Assembly: GCF_022532105.1 (NCBI RefSeq)
Contig: NZ_CP092832.1
Location: 124,001-188,000 of the forward strand
Direction: 5' to 3'
DNA length: 64,000 bases
Source of the DNA: Flavobacterium sp. HJ-32-4
GTDB taxonomy: Bacteria > Bacteroidota > Bacteroidia > Flavobacteriales > Flavobacteriaceae
Below the pieces are notes generated by a model. That model was not told the DNA's origin. It did not search any database and worked only from the letters and a program-made list of their open reading frames with translations. A program made the translations under genes and the position numbers. Shown here piece by piece: positions 16,069 through 25,145 of the stretch (positions within the stretch are counted from its first letter, which is position 1; every line of letters starts with the position of its first letter).

Positions 16069-17979
16069 CTATGCTTTTTTCAGGATAATCTTCTCTTTCT
16101 CTTTGTCGATCATACTTTGGAAAAACGTCTTCAGGATACCATAATGATCCGCGACGACAAAAGGTTTACTCATCGTCGTGGTCACCATAATCTGGAGTTT
16201 AGTTCCCTGTGCGGAGACCACAAACTTGAAAACTCCCAGTTCTTCATCCGCGACCATGCTTACATTGGACGGCACACTTTCCACCACATACCCTTCCGGC
16301 AGGTTCACACTCAGAATCATACGCTTCTCGAATGGAAATCCAAAATTAACGGGATAGGAACGGGTTTCGGATTTAAATGGACTCTCGTCCATGGTTAGGA
16401 AAAACAGGGGAGACACATAGAGTTTATCGCCAATTTTTTCGGCGGCGGCTGTCTTACGGAAATCGTATCCTTCAGACGCCGGTTTGGAAAGTTCTGCCGC
16501 GTCTGATGCGTAATTACTGATTTCGATACCATTCATTTCCTTTTCAAGACGTTCGAGATACCTGTCCTCTTTTTCATTCTTCCGGTCTTCGCGAAAACGG
16601 CGCGCCCATTGTTCGGTCATCGTATGACGCAGCTGTCCCTGCAACGCACCATCAGTCGACAGGGATGCAGTCATCGAAACATTATCCCTCGAAAAGGTCG
16701 AAGGGATGACATCAATTATCTCATACGCACCATCATCCTTCAGCCGATAGCCTTGCCAGTTCAAGGTCCTAAAAGGCAATACGCCGGGCGACGAGAACTC
16801 ATCGGAAGCATCCAGCAATGTAAAGGTTTCTCCTTCCTTTACACTGGCCAAAACGTAGTCGAACGTACCGCGACTGGGGAAAAACGCTACTCCATTATCC
16901 CTTGTGCTGATCAACACCGGCGCCGCGTCTAACCCTGCATGCCGCAGCATGGCCGTAAGTATCAGGTTAATTTCCGAAATGTTACCGATTTTGTCTTTAT
17001 AGGCTTTTTTGACGCCGTTATCGCAGAATATACCCGTCTCTTCGTTCCACTTTATCTTCCCTTTGACAAAGGCCAGGATGGCCTCTATCTTGTCTTTCGG
17101 GGTCAGCCGGTTGGCGAGGACGGGGGCCAGTTCTTCTTCAAAGTAGCCTTTTTTCTTAAGTTCACCGCCAAAGTCTTCGTGCTTCGCGATGGACCTCAGG
17201 AGCGACCCCCATGTAAGGCGGTACTTATCCGTCGTATATCCCGGGAAGTTGACATCTGACATTTCATACTGTACACTGGAGGCGTAATTGTCAATATTGT
17301 CTACATACTGTTCCTCCAACAGTGCCGGCACATCTCTTAGCATAAAAACGACTTTGTCGTAAGGTTCGGCAAAGCGGGTGATGGTTTCCCGGGTAGTTTC
17401 CGGGGCGATAAACCCTTTGAAATTGGGTGAATATATCAGTTCGCGAGGCGTCACCAGTGTGAACTGCGAGAAATTAACCGGAATCTCATCCTGGAAACTC
17501 CAGCTAGGTATTGAAACAAACTCCGACGTCGTATATACGTATTCATACTCGATAATAGAGCCCTCGCGTACCGCGGGAAAGGTGAATTTTTTTCGGCTCA
17601 CATACTTGCTCACTTTTTCGATGAGTTCGTTCTCTTTTTTGAGTTTGGTCTTGACAATCTGTCCGTTTTCCAGATTATAGGTCACCGCGTCGCTCACTCG
17701 TACGGATTCTCCCACATAAAAAGGTACGGAAACATCCGCCTGGTCGTAACCTTCTTTTTTATAGATTTTTATGCGTTTCTGGACGGTATACGTCAATTCG
17801 AGCCCATTATTATAGTCGACCGAAGCATGGCCTTTTGCAAACAATACTTCCGCAGCGGCATTGGGTTCCTTGGCGCTGCTTGTGGACTTGAGTTCTTCGA
17901 TTGTTACCTTACCCAACTCAAAGTTTTGAGCGGAAAGGAAATAGCTCGTGAAAAACAGAAAAAAAAGAAAACGCTTCAT
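16069..17979 (-). CDS. DUF3857 protein with a degenerate transglutaminase-like domain
   Basis: A 636-residue exported protein (signal MKRFLFFLFFTSYFLSAQ). It has an N-terminal DUF3857 beta domain (GLELTYTVQKRIKIYKKEGY) and a transglutaminase-like core. The catalytic Cys is replaced (GNISEIN at 332-338) and the His position is Tyr375 (FDYV), while the Asp remains (Asp390 in LLDASD). It is therefore probably a non-enzymatic paralogue. The upstream gene encodes a protein of identical length with Cys and His intact and ends one base before this start. Its function is unknown. Confidence 0.85.
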   Translation of the reverse strand: MKRFLFFLFFTSYFLSAQNFELGKVTIEELKSTSSAKEPNAAAEVLFAKGHASVDYNNGLELTYTVQKRIKIYKKEGYDQADVSVPFYVGESVRVSDAVTYNLENGQIVKTKLKKENELIEKVSKYVSRKKFTFPAVREGSIIEYEYVYTTSEFVSIPSWSFQDEIPVNFSQFTLVTPRELIYSPNFKGFIAPETTRETITRFAEPYDKVVFMLRDVPALLEEQYVDNIDNYASSVQYEMSDVNFPGYTTDKYRLTWGSLLRSIAKHEDFGGELKKKGYFEEELAPVLANRLTPKDKIEAILAFVKGKIKWNEETGIFCDNGVKKAYKDKIGNISEINLILTAMLRHAGLDAAPVLISTRDNGVAFFPSRGTFDYVLASVKEGETFTLLDASDEFSSPGVLPFRTLNWQGYRLKDDGAYEIIDVIPSTFSRDNVSMTASLSTDGALQGQLRHTMTEQWARRFREDRKNEKEDRYLERLEKEMNGIEISNYASDAAELSKPASEGYDFRKTAAAEKIGDKLYVSPLFFLTMDESPFKSETRSYPVNFGFPFEKRMILSVNLPEGYVVESVPSNVSMVADEELGVFKFVVSAQGTKLQIMVTTTMSKPFVVADHYGILKTFFQSMIDKEKEKIILKKA

Positions 17980-17980
17980 A

Positions 17981-19891
17981 CTACGACTTTTTACTCATTA
18001 CTATTTTGACGGCATCGTATTGGGCGACCTGCTCGCGAAACAACCGATACGCTTCGTATTCACTGCGATCATAAACACCTTCGTTCAAAGAGAACCGCCT
18101 TTGGTATACCAATGTCCCATTGGCCCCCTTGCTCACCTTGGCATGGTAGGCCCCGAACTTCCCTACCAATTCATACGGTTCGGGCAGGGTTTCTATTGTA
18201 TAGCCCTCAGGAATAGCGATGGTGAACTCGTCTTCATCCTGGTATCCCCTGGTAATCTCAAATGGAAGGACGCGGCTCCGATAGCGGCGTAACCCTGTTT
18301 CTTTCTGGTCAAATGCATTCACCGGGAATAGAAAAGCGCCCCCTGAAGACGTGGCATAGTACGGTACGGTCAGGGATATATCTTCATTAAAAACCACGCT
18401 GTCCGGATCATTTGTGTGTTTGATTTCGTCGAGGTGGACGCCATTCAACTTACTAAAACGCTCCTTGTAGAAGCGTTCCTGTTCTAACTTGGGTAGTGTC
18501 GCTACCTGATAGATCTGATCGTACATAAGTCCGGTTGACGTAACCCGTAACGTCCCTTTCAAATTACCTTCTGCGTCAAGGCTATATTGTGCTTGGGTTT
18601 TGGATTTGTTGTCCTCGACTTTGTAACGACGGGTTCTTACGAGTTCGCCGCCCTCTGGTTTTACGATCAGTACCGTCCGGTCATCGGTAAAACCGCCCTG
18701 GAATCCGAAGGGTATCGACTGGTTGGTGCATTCAAGCCATAACAACGTATCATTTGTGGGAAGCGCCAGTATAATGTGATTTCCCTGCACCGAAGCAAAG
18801 TCGTCCATGAGGCTGTACTTCGAAGCTGCGTCGGCGTGTACGATGGTATAGTACGATTCGATCCCGACTGCCTTCAGAAGTGCCCGCGTGTAATTCGATA
18901 ATGCCTTACAATCCCCATATCCCAATCGATCTACGTCTTTTGCGGCAACCGGTTTGAAACCACCCAGACCAACGGCGATATTGACATACCTTGTGTGATC
19001 CTGGACGTAGCGGTAAATTTTTCGGGCGATGACCAAAGGATCGGTCTCGTTGGCGACGAGGGCTTTCGTCCGGGCTACGGTTTCGGGTGTCAACACGTCC
19101 GAACCTTCCAACATAGTGGTATACATAAACCTGCCGAAATCGTGCCAATCGCCGGCCTCTCCGTCAACCCCTTCCAAACTGAACTTTTTCACTTTAGAAT
19201 GCACGGTCGGAGCAAATATGTCAAATTCGGGTGCTGCATCCTCATAGCGGATCGCCTTCAAATTCGAAGCGGTATATAGGCTTTCGCCCGTCTTAGCGTG
19301 TTTCGTAATAAGGTAGGAGGGTCCAAAATTGACTTCTTTTTGCTCAAACCCCAGTTGTGTGTCATACACTACCCGAAAAGAGGCTTGTTCGGTGCTAACC
19401 ATATACGCTTTCAACGGACTCCATTCCGGAATAACGGCAGTATTGGATGTCGTAACGTCCGATTCAAACTCCATCGTAAACGGATAAGACGCCGGTGTAA
19501 AAGGAAGATACATAACACGGTCATCTGTATAAAGGGAAAAACCGTCGGCTCTGCTGTGGTCCCGGAAGTCCTTTTTTCTATATGATTTGACTTCCTTGCC
19601 CTCACTGTCGTACAGTGTTGCTTCTATTGACGTAATGTGATACGATTTCGAGTAGGCCTCAACCGGAAGTCCAAATCGAAGTCCCTCCTCATTTAAAACC
19701 GTTACCACCCACCGCCTGTGAATCGTCATGCTCCGCTGTGATGACACCATAATGTCCCACCCTTCGTAGCGAATGACGGCATTGGCGTTGTCTTTCAACT
19801 CCGCTGGCAGTGAAGCGACATCTTTTTTGATTTCCTGGGCCTGGCAATAACCTACTGCAAGTAGGCAGAAAAGAAATAAGAATCGGTACAT
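17981..19891 (-). CDS. DUF3857 protein with an intact transglutaminase-like Cys/His pair
   Basis: A 636-residue exported protein (signal MYRFLFLFCLLAVGYCQAQ), with DUF3857 followed by a transglutaminase-like core. Cys328 in YGDCKALSNY and His372 in GNHIILALP are in place. The usual Asp position appears to be Glu387 (WLECTNQ). It is probably a periplasmic protease- or transglutaminase-like enzyme of unknown substrate. It pairs with the downstream inactive paralogue; the one-base gap suggests the two proteins work together. Confidence 0.85.
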   Translation of the reverse strand: MYRFLFLFCLLAVGYCQAQEIKKDVASLPAELKDNANAVIRYEGWDIMVSSQRSMTIHRRWVVTVLNEEGLRFGLPVEAYSKSYHITSIEATLYDSEGKEVKSYRKKDFRDHSRADGFSLYTDDRVMYLPFTPASYPFTMEFESDVTTSNTAVIPEWSPLKAYMVSTEQASFRVVYDTQLGFEQKEVNFGPSYLITKHAKTGESLYTASNLKAIRYEDAAPEFDIFAPTVHSKVKKFSLEGVDGEAGDWHDFGRFMYTTMLEGSDVLTPETVARTKALVANETDPLVIARKIYRYVQDHTRYVNIAVGLGGFKPVAAKDVDRLGYGDCKALSNYTRALLKAVGIESYYTIVHADAASKYSLMDDFASVQGNHIILALPTNDTLLWLECTNQSIPFGFQGGFTDDRTVLIVKPEGGELVRTRRYKVEDNKSKTQAQYSLDAEGNLKGTLRVTSTGLMYDQIYQVATLPKLEQERFYKERFSKLNGVHLDEIKHTNDPDSVVFNEDISLTVPYYATSSGGAFLFPVNAFDQKETGLRRYRSRVLPFEITRGYQDEDEFTIAIPEGYTIETLPEPYELVGKFGAYHAKVSKGANGTLVYQRRFSLNEGVYDRSEYEAYRLFREQVAQYDAVKIVMSKKS

Positions 19892-19944
19892 AAGGTCACT
19901 AGGAATACACTTTCGTAAGGCCTAAAGTAGGAAAAAAAGTATAA

Positions 19945-20397
19945 CTACTCTTTATTTTTTGTATCCATCACAATCGTAACGGGCCCATCGTTTAAAAGGC
20001 GTACTTTCATATCGGCTCCGAAAATACCCGTAAAGACCTCACAACCCGATTGTTTCCTGACTTCCGAAACAAACGACTCATACAGCGGGATAGCCGTTTC
20101 CGGTCGGGCGGCCCGTATATAGGAAGGGCGATTCCCTTTCTTGGTCTGGGCGTGGAGGGTAAACTGGCTTACCACGATAATAGCGCCCGCAACGTCAATT
20201 ACCGAGCGGTTCATGACGCCATTGTCGTCATTGAATATGCGAAGTTGCGCGATTTTTGCGGCCAACCATGTGACATCTTCCTGTTGGTCAGCTTCTTCAA
20301 CGCCGAGCAGCACCAACAATCCGGTGCCGATGTTGGCTACTACTGTACCTTCTACGGTGACAGATGCTTCCGAAACCCGCTGTATAACGCTTCTCAT
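19945..20397 (-). CDS. dtd: D-aminoacyl-tRNA deacylase
   Basis: A 150-residue proofreading enzyme that removes D-amino acids (and glycine) from tRNA. It has the family start [15 protein letters not shown], the [17 protein letters not shown] active-site block and the late NDGPVTI Gly-Pro motif. Full length. It begins directly after the rsgA stop, with no spacer, so the two are translated from one message. Confidence 0.95.
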   Translation of the reverse strand: MRSVIQRVSEASVTVEGTVVANIGTGLLVLLGVEEADQQEDVTWLAAKIAQLRIFNDDNGVMNRSVIDVAGAIIVVSQFTLHAQTKKGNRPSYIRAARPETAIPLYESFVSEVRKQSGCEVFTGIFGADMKVRLLNDGPVTIVMDTKNKE

Positions 20398-21354
20398 TTA
20401 GTCGCCTTCCTGTTCCTGCTCTTTAGTGCGGTACGTTTCTTCATCGCCGTCCAGCAATTGTGTGTAACTTTTATAGCGCGACCAGGCAACCTCATCGCGT
20501 TCGAGTGCTCCCTTTACGGCGCAACCCGGTTCTTCGCGGTGGAGGCAGTTGTTGAAGCGACATGCTTCCTTGAGGCGGAAAAACTCGGGAAAGTAGTCGC
20601 CGATTTCGTCTTTTTCCATATCCACGATGCCGAATCCGCGGATGCCGGGCGTATCGATAATTCGGGCGCCAAACCCAAGATCGAACATCTCAGCAAAGGT
20701 GGTGGTATGTTGACCCTGTGCATGCTGCTCCGACAACTCCTTGGTGCGGAGGTTGAGTCCGGGTTCGAGCGCATTCACCAACGTTGACTTGCCCACTCCG
20801 GAGTGCCCCGAGAACATGCTCGTTTTGCCCGTCATTTTCTCTTTGAGCCCGTCGATTCCGGCACCCGTTGTAGCAGAAACGCGTAAACACGTATACCCAA
20901 TCTGCGAATAGATGTATTGCAGGAACAACTTTTCGTCGAGGGCGTCTCCGTCGAGGGTATCGATTTTATTGAAAACCAGCACGGCTTCGATTCCGTAGGC
21001 TTCCGCTGTAACCAGAAACCGGTCGATAAAACTAGTCGTGGTAACCGGATTGTCGATCGTGACCAACAAAAACAAGGTATCGACGTTACAGGCAATGATG
21101 TGTACTTGTTTGGAAAGATTTACCGACTTACGAACGATATAGTTATCCCGGTCGTGAATGTGATAAATCACGCCCCGCACCACGTCGCCGGCGTCTTCCC
21201 ACTCAAAATCGACGCGGTCGCCCACTGCAACTGGGTTGGTACTTTTGATTCCTTTGATGCGGAACTTGCCTTTTATACGGCATTCATGGAACTGACCGTC
21301 ATCGGTTTTGACTACATACCAGCTTCCGGTAGACTTATAAACAGTTCCTGTCAT
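20398..21354 (-). CDS. rsgA: Ribosome small-subunit-dependent GTPase
   Basis: A 318-residue circularly permuted GTPase that helps mature the 30S subunit. An N-terminal OB fold (VYKSTGSWYVVKTDDGQ) is followed by G-motifs in permuted order: FNKIDTL, then GHSGVGKSTLVN, then DTPGI. The C-terminal zinc site is CRFNNCLHREEPGC. First gene of the minus-strand rsgA-dtd-DUF3857-DUF3857-MazG-aroA-queA series. Confidence 0.95.
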   Translation of the reverse strand: MTGTVYKSTGSWYVVKTDDGQFHECRIKGKFRIKGIKSTNPVAVGDRVDFEWEDAGDVVRGVIYHIHDRDNYIVRKSVNLSKQVHIIACNVDTLFLLVTIDNPVTTTSFIDRFLVTAEAYGIEAVLVFNKIDTLDGDALDEKLFLQYIYSQIGYTCLRVSATTGAGIDGLKEKMTGKTSMFSGHSGVGKSTLVNALEPGLNLRTKELSEQHAQGQHTTTFAEMFDLGFGARIIDTPGIRGFGIVDMEKDEIGDYFPEFFRLKEACRFNNCLHREEPGCAVKGALERDEVAWSRYKSYTQLLDGDEETYRTKEQEQEGD

Positions 21355-21388
21355 GCCGCAAAGGTACGACTTCGCTTATTTCAAACAA

Positions 21389-21420
21389 TAAAAAAAGGGC
21401 TACCAGACGGCAACCCTTTT
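21389..21420 (-). terminator. Intrinsic terminator after the secreted hypothetical gene
   Basis: On the minus strand AAAAGGG pairs with CCCTTTT, with weaker inner pairs, followed by a T-run just past the stop at 21439. Confidence 0.7.
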
Positions 21421-21438
21421 GCTTTGATAATGCGTTTC

Positions 21439-21960
21439 TTAGTAACGATACGCGACACCTGTCTTGATGTTCTGCGAACCACCCAGCGAGTTGGAGCTGG
21501 CACCTACTGTCGCCTTATCCGCTGTAAGAAGCACAAACGGACAGCCCAGTTTGGCAGCGTCCATTTTCAGTTTTTTAGCGGCTTTCTTGTCGCCGGTATT
21601 TCCTGTCTGGAAGTTGATTAGACCTGTCTTACCGCGTACTTCGCCTTGCTTTTTCAATCCGGCGATATAGGCTTTATCTTCAAGGATTACAACCTTCTCC
21701 CAGTCGTCTTCGCCTTTCACGACAATTTTGTCGGTAACTTGCTCTACACGTCCGCTTTTTCCATAAACGATTTTTTCGATGGCATACTTACTTACGACGT
21801 TTTCGGCGTCTTCTCCATCATAAATAAACGTGATGGTGTACTCCTCCAGACGCACTACTTTTCCTTTAAGAACCGAACCGTCATGTTTGTACACCTGATC
21901 AGCCTGTGCAGACACCATGCCTGCCACAAGCAGCAACATCGCTGCAAATAGTTTTCTCAT
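21439..21960 (-). CDS. Secreted protein of unknown function
   Basis: A 173-residue protein with a signal peptide (MRKLFAAMLLLVAGMVSAQA). The front part (DQVYKHDGSVLKGKVVRLEEYTI) is a small beta-rich unit seen in many Bacteroidota secreted proteins of unknown role. The rest has a Lys-rich helix and a Gly/Ser-rich tail. Own terminator. Confidence 0.72.
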   Translation of the reverse strand: MRKLFAAMLLLVAGMVSAQADQVYKHDGSVLKGKVVRLEEYTITFIYDGEDAENVVSKYAIEKIVYGKSGRVEQVTDKIVVKGEDDWEKVVILEDKAYIAGLKKQGEVRGKTGLINFQTGNTGDKKAAKKLKMDAAKLGCPFVLLTADKATVGASSNSLGGSQNIKTGVAYRY

Positions 21961-22019
21961 TTTTTATTTTGTTTTGTATTAAGATGTGCAAATCTATCAA
22001 AATTCCCCATGCTCAGCAC

Positions 22020-23108
22020 TTATTTTGGAGAATTGATGATTTTTTCCTGATGGGCAATACTCTCATCGTGGATGGCGCGGAAGATGGTCAGGATAAAGTC
22101 GCTGCCCAAACCATGCAACGCTCCATCGGTTGTCATGCGTTCCAGCACTTCCATCCAGCGTTTGTTCTGGAGTACGGCTACGTTTCGGGATTTCTTCAGC
22201 GCACCGATTTCCTCGGCTATTTTCATACGATGTCCGAGTATCTGTAGCAACTCGCTGTCGGCCCGGTCAATCCGTTCCCGAAGTAAATCCATCGTTTGGT
22301 TGAAGTGATCGTCATCGGTTGAGACTTCCTTCACCTTAAGGTTTTTCAGTATTTCCTTTAGCACCGATGGTGTCACTTGTTGGGCCGCGTCACTCCACGC
22401 ATGTTCCGGATCGATATGCGTCTCGATCATAAGCCCGTCGTAATTCAGGTCGAGCATCTGCTGCGATACTTCGGCAATCAGGGCCCGTCGACCGGTAATG
22501 TGGGAAGGATCACCTATGAGGGGAAGATCCGGAAAACGGTTTTGCAATTCAATTGGAATCTGCCATTCGGGGCTATTTCGGTATTTGACCTTCTGGTAGG
22601 TGGAAAAACCGCGGTGCACGACGCCTAACTTACGGATACCCGCGTGATACAGGCGCTCGACACCGCCCAGCCAAAGGGCCAGATCGGGGTTTACCGGATT
22701 CTTTACAAGTACGATGCGGTCCGTATCCCGAAGCGCGTCGGCAATTTCCTGCACGGCGAAGGGGTTTACGGTGGTGCGGGCGCCAATCCACAACACATCG
22801 ATATCGTGATCGAGTGCGAGTTTCACGTGGTGCGCGTTCGCCACTTCGGTTGCCATGAGTAATCCGGTTTCCTGTTTGGCTTTCTGCAGCCATTTCAGTC
22901 CGATTTGCCCTACTCCCTCAAAACCACCGGGCCGGGTGCGGGGTTTCCAGATACCGGCGCGGTAGATACTGACGTCGGATTCACGTAGTTCCTCCGCGAT
23001 CTGCATGACCTGCGTTTCCGTTTCAGCGCTACACGGACCGGCGATCACCAAGGGGTGTTCCAATTTGAAAGCGTCAAGCCAATGGCGGAAGGTAGGATTG
23101 TTTTCCAT
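22020..23108 (-). CDS. Bifunctional DAHP synthase/chorismate mutase
   Basis: A 362-residue fusion. The N-terminal 3-deoxy-7-phosphoheptulonate synthase (VIAGPCSAETETQ, YRAGIWKPRTRPGGFEGVG, IGDPSHITGRR) makes the first shikimate-pathway intermediate. The C-terminal AroQ-type chorismate mutase (LRERIDRADSELLQILGHRM, then VLQNKRWMEVLERM) makes prephenate. The fusion probably allows feedback control of the synthase. ATG 23108 is preferred over the GTG one codon upstream. A leader with a terminator hairpin lies just upstream. Confidence 0.94.
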   Translation of the reverse strand: MENNPTFRHWLDAFKLEHPLVIAGPCSAETETQVMQIAEELRESDVSIYRAGIWKPRTRPGGFEGVGQIGLKWLQKAKQETGLLMATEVANAHHVKLALDHDIDVLWIGARTTVNPFAVQEIADALRDTDRIVLVKNPVNPDLALWLGGVERLYHAGIRKLGVVHRGFSTYQKVKYRNSPEWQIPIELQNRFPDLPLIGDPSHITGRRALIAEVSQQMLDLNYDGLMIETHIDPEHAWSDAAQQVTPSVLKEILKNLKVKEVSTDDDHFNQTMDLLRERIDRADSELLQILGHRMKIAEEIGALKKSRNVAVLQNKRWMEVLERMTTDGALHGLGSDFILTIFRAIHDESIAHQEKIINSPK

Positions 23109-23144
23109 CACAAAAAAAGAGTTGCAAACCGTTGGGATATATCC

Positions 23145-23170
23145 ATAAAAAATCCCGATTTACACCGGGA
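23145..23170 (-). terminator. Terminator hairpin in the DAHP synthase leader
   Basis: On the minus strand TCCCG...CGGGA is followed by a run of six T, 37 bases before the DAHP synthase start. It may end the lipocalin-like transcript or act as an attenuator for DAHP synthase. Confidence 0.65.
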
Positions 23171-23252
23171 CTGATCATCTGAATTAACAATTAACCGTGC
23201 GGCGGCTATTTCCTTCGTCCATCTTCTTACTATATAAAGCCTTCGCACCACG

Positions 23253-23283
23253 CTAAGATACGAACTTTTACGAAGGCCGTCAA
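23253..23283 (-). promoter_or_regulatory. Probable promoter for DAHP synthase/chorismate mutase
   Basis: On the minus strand TTG (23281-23283), 20 bases, then TATCTTAG (23253-23260), one base off TAnnTTTG. It places transcription start upstream of the hairpin at 23145-23170. Confidence 0.5.
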
Positions 23284-23300
23284 GCGGAAAACGGAAAAAG

Positions 23301-23720
23301 TCAGTTCGCGCGCTCGAGATAATAGAATATAATTGTGGAAGTACCATCAGCAGCCGGGATTTCCTCCCGAAGCCAGAGCTCGTTTGCGTTATAATTGTCG
23401 ACGGTGAAGGTACCGTCGAGGTAGGCTGCCGGATCCAGGTCGAGTACCTGAATCGTCTTTCCCTGGCGGCTCCAGTGTCCGGACTCGGAGACGAACGGTT
23501 CGCAGTCACTGCCATAGAGCGTGGTGCCATAGGTTCCATCCGCGCCAAAAACATATAAATCGTTGGCAGAACTGCAGTCTTCGTTATAGGCCGCGTATGT
23601 ACCATTGACCTTTTTCCCGGCCATATGCCAGGTTCCGATGATATTTGTGGCATCCACCCCTGCTTTTTCATCGGAACACGACACTGCTGCCAATGCCGCT
23701 AAAAATAATAATCGTCTCAT
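23301..23720 (-). CDS. Lipocalin-like lipoprotein
   Basis: A 139-residue protein with a lipoprotein signal (MRRLLFLAALAAVSCSDEKA). The lipocalin-type opening IIGTWHMAGKK is followed by alternating beta strands (LYVFGADGTYGTTLYGS, GHWSRQGKTIQVLDLDP, LWLREEIPAADGTSTIIFYY). This pattern is widespread in Bacteroidota lipoproteins; the ligand is unknown. It is divergent from gldA. Confidence 0.78.
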   Translation of the reverse strand: MRRLLFLAALAAVSCSDEKAGVDATNIIGTWHMAGKKVNGTYAAYNEDCSSANDLYVFGADGTYGTTLYGSDCEPFVSESGHWSRQGKTIQVLDLDPAAYLDGTFTVDNYNANELWLREEIPAADGTSTIIFYYLERAN

Positions 23721-23777
23721 TTCGTTTTGTTTCGGGGCGCTAAGATAATCATACTGACGAAAACCACCTATATTTCA

Positions 23778-23785
23778 TACTTTTG
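23778..23785 (+). promoter_or_regulatory. -7 element of the gldA promoter
   Basis: TACTTTTG matches TAnnTTTG, 30 bases before the gldA ATG. Confidence 0.6.
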
Positions 23786-23815
23786 CCCATACGGCTACGA
23801 CCACAATAACCCACT

Positions 23816-24715
23816 ATGTCTATTACGGTTCAAAATATCACCAAGCAGTACGGCGCCCAAAAAGCGCTGGACGATGTATCCTTCGAAGTGCGAAAAGGCG
23901 AGATTGTAGGTTTCCTCGGCCCGAATGGCGCGGGGAAGTCGACGTTGATGAAAATCCTCACGACGTATCTCGATGCCGACACGGGCACGGCGACCGTCAA
24001 CGGTTTCGACGTGGTGTCGGAAGCCCGCAATGCCCAGCGTTCTGTAGGGTACCTTCCCGAGCACAACCCTCTTTACACCGAGCTTTATATCCGCGAGTAC
24101 CTGGCGTTCAATGCCGATGTATACGGCGTGCCGAAGTCGCGTATTGAGGAAGTGATCGCGCTCACCGGCCTCACGCCGGAGCGTCATAAGAAAATCGGAC
24201 AGCTGTCAAAAGGCTATCGCCAGCGGGTGGGTCTTGCGAACGCCTTGCTGCACGATCCGGAGGTGTTGATTTTGGATGAGCCGACTACCGGACTCGACCC
24301 GAACCAATTGGTTGAAATCCGGAATGTGATACGCAACGCCGGGAAGAATAAGACCGTATTCCTGTCGACCCACATCATGCAGGAAGTGGAAGCGATTTGC
24401 GACCGCATCCTGATCATCGACAAAGGGCGCATCGTAAAAGACATCCAACTCGACCAAAAAGAACCGCAGCCCGAACAGTTTATTACCGTTGAGTTTGACC
24501 AACCAGTGGCGGAAGAAGCATTGGCTACTCTACCCTACCTTACCTCGTATCGAAACGAGAGCGGCAACCAGTGGGAACTGGTGTTTTCAACAGAGGAAGA
24601 CATGCGCACAGCCGTGTTTGATTTTGCAACGACACAGGGCGTTCGTACGCTGCAATTAAACCGTAAGGAGCGTGATCTGGAAACCGTCTTCCGCGAAGCC
24701 ACAAAAAAGAAGTGA
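23816..24715 (+). CDS. gldA: Gliding motility ABC transporter ATP-binding protein GldA
   Basis: A 299-residue ATPase. Walker A GPNGAGKS, signature LSKGYRQRVGLANALLHDPEVLILDEPT and Walker B/D-loop are intact, and the C-terminal extension is that of GldA-type ATPases. With GldF and GldG it forms a transporter needed for gliding in some Flavobacteria; those partners are not in the window. A DUF1801 gene follows after one base. Confidence 0.85.
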   Translation: MSITVQNITKQYGAQKALDDVSFEVRKGEIVGFLGPNGAGKSTLMKILTTYLDADTGTATVNGFDVVSEARNAQRSVGYLPEHNPLYTELYIREYLAFNADVYGVPKSRIEEVIALTGLTPERHKKIGQLSKGYRQRVGLANALLHDPEVLILDEPTTGLDPNQLVEIRNVIRNAGKNKTVFLSTHIMQEVEAICDRILIIDKGRIVKDIQLDQKEPQPEQFITVEFDQPVAEEALATLPYLTSYRNESGNQWELVFSTEEDMRTAVFDFATTQGVRTLQLNRKERDLETVFREATKKK

Positions 24716-24716
24716 T

Positions 24717-25142
24717 ATGGCCGAAACGAAAACCAAACCTACCGAGATCAAGGTCGCTGATTTTTTGAATGCCCTTGACAATGAACAGAAAAAGCAGGAT
24801 GCCTTTCGCCTGGTCGAGATCCTGAAAGAGATCACCGGATGTGAGCCTTACATGTGGGGCGGCAGCATCGTAGGGTTCGGCAACTACCACTATAAGTACG
24901 ACTCGGGCCATGAGGGCGACGCACCGGTTTTGGCATTCTCACCGCGGAAGGCGGAGTTTTCGCTTTACATCTATGCGCAGGGTTCAGAAAGTGAGGCGCT
25001 ACTGGACAAGCTTGGAAAGTTCAAGATGGGCAAGGCATGTATCTACATGAAAAAACTGGCCGACCTTGACGAAGCGGTACTCCGCAACATTGCGGTCAAC
25101 ACGGTGCGGTTTATCTCCGAAAAGTACGAACGCACCGCGTAA
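24717..25142 (+). CDS. DUF1801 domain protein
   Basis: A 141-residue cytoplasmic protein with the DUF1801 pattern (DAFRLVEILKEITGCEPYMWG, VGFGNYHYKYDSGHEGDAP, FSPRKAEFSLYIY, KMGKACIYMKKLADLD). The molecular role is unknown. ATG 24717 lies one base past the gldA stop, so the two are co-translated. Its stop is only 3 bases from the convergent metF stop. Confidence 0.85.
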   Translation: MAETKTKPTEIKVADFLNALDNEQKKQDAFRLVEILKEITGCEPYMWGGSIVGFGNYHYKYDSGHEGDAPVLAFSPRKAEFSLYIYAQGSESEALLDKLGKFKMGKACIYMKKLADLDEAVLRNIAVNTVRFISEKYERTA

Positions 25143-25145
25143 TCC

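Noticed and set aside
23108..23671. Long open frame on the minus strand across the lipocalin-like gene and the DAHP synthase leader
   Set aside because: Out of frame with the lipoprotein, low-complexity composition and crosses a terminator.
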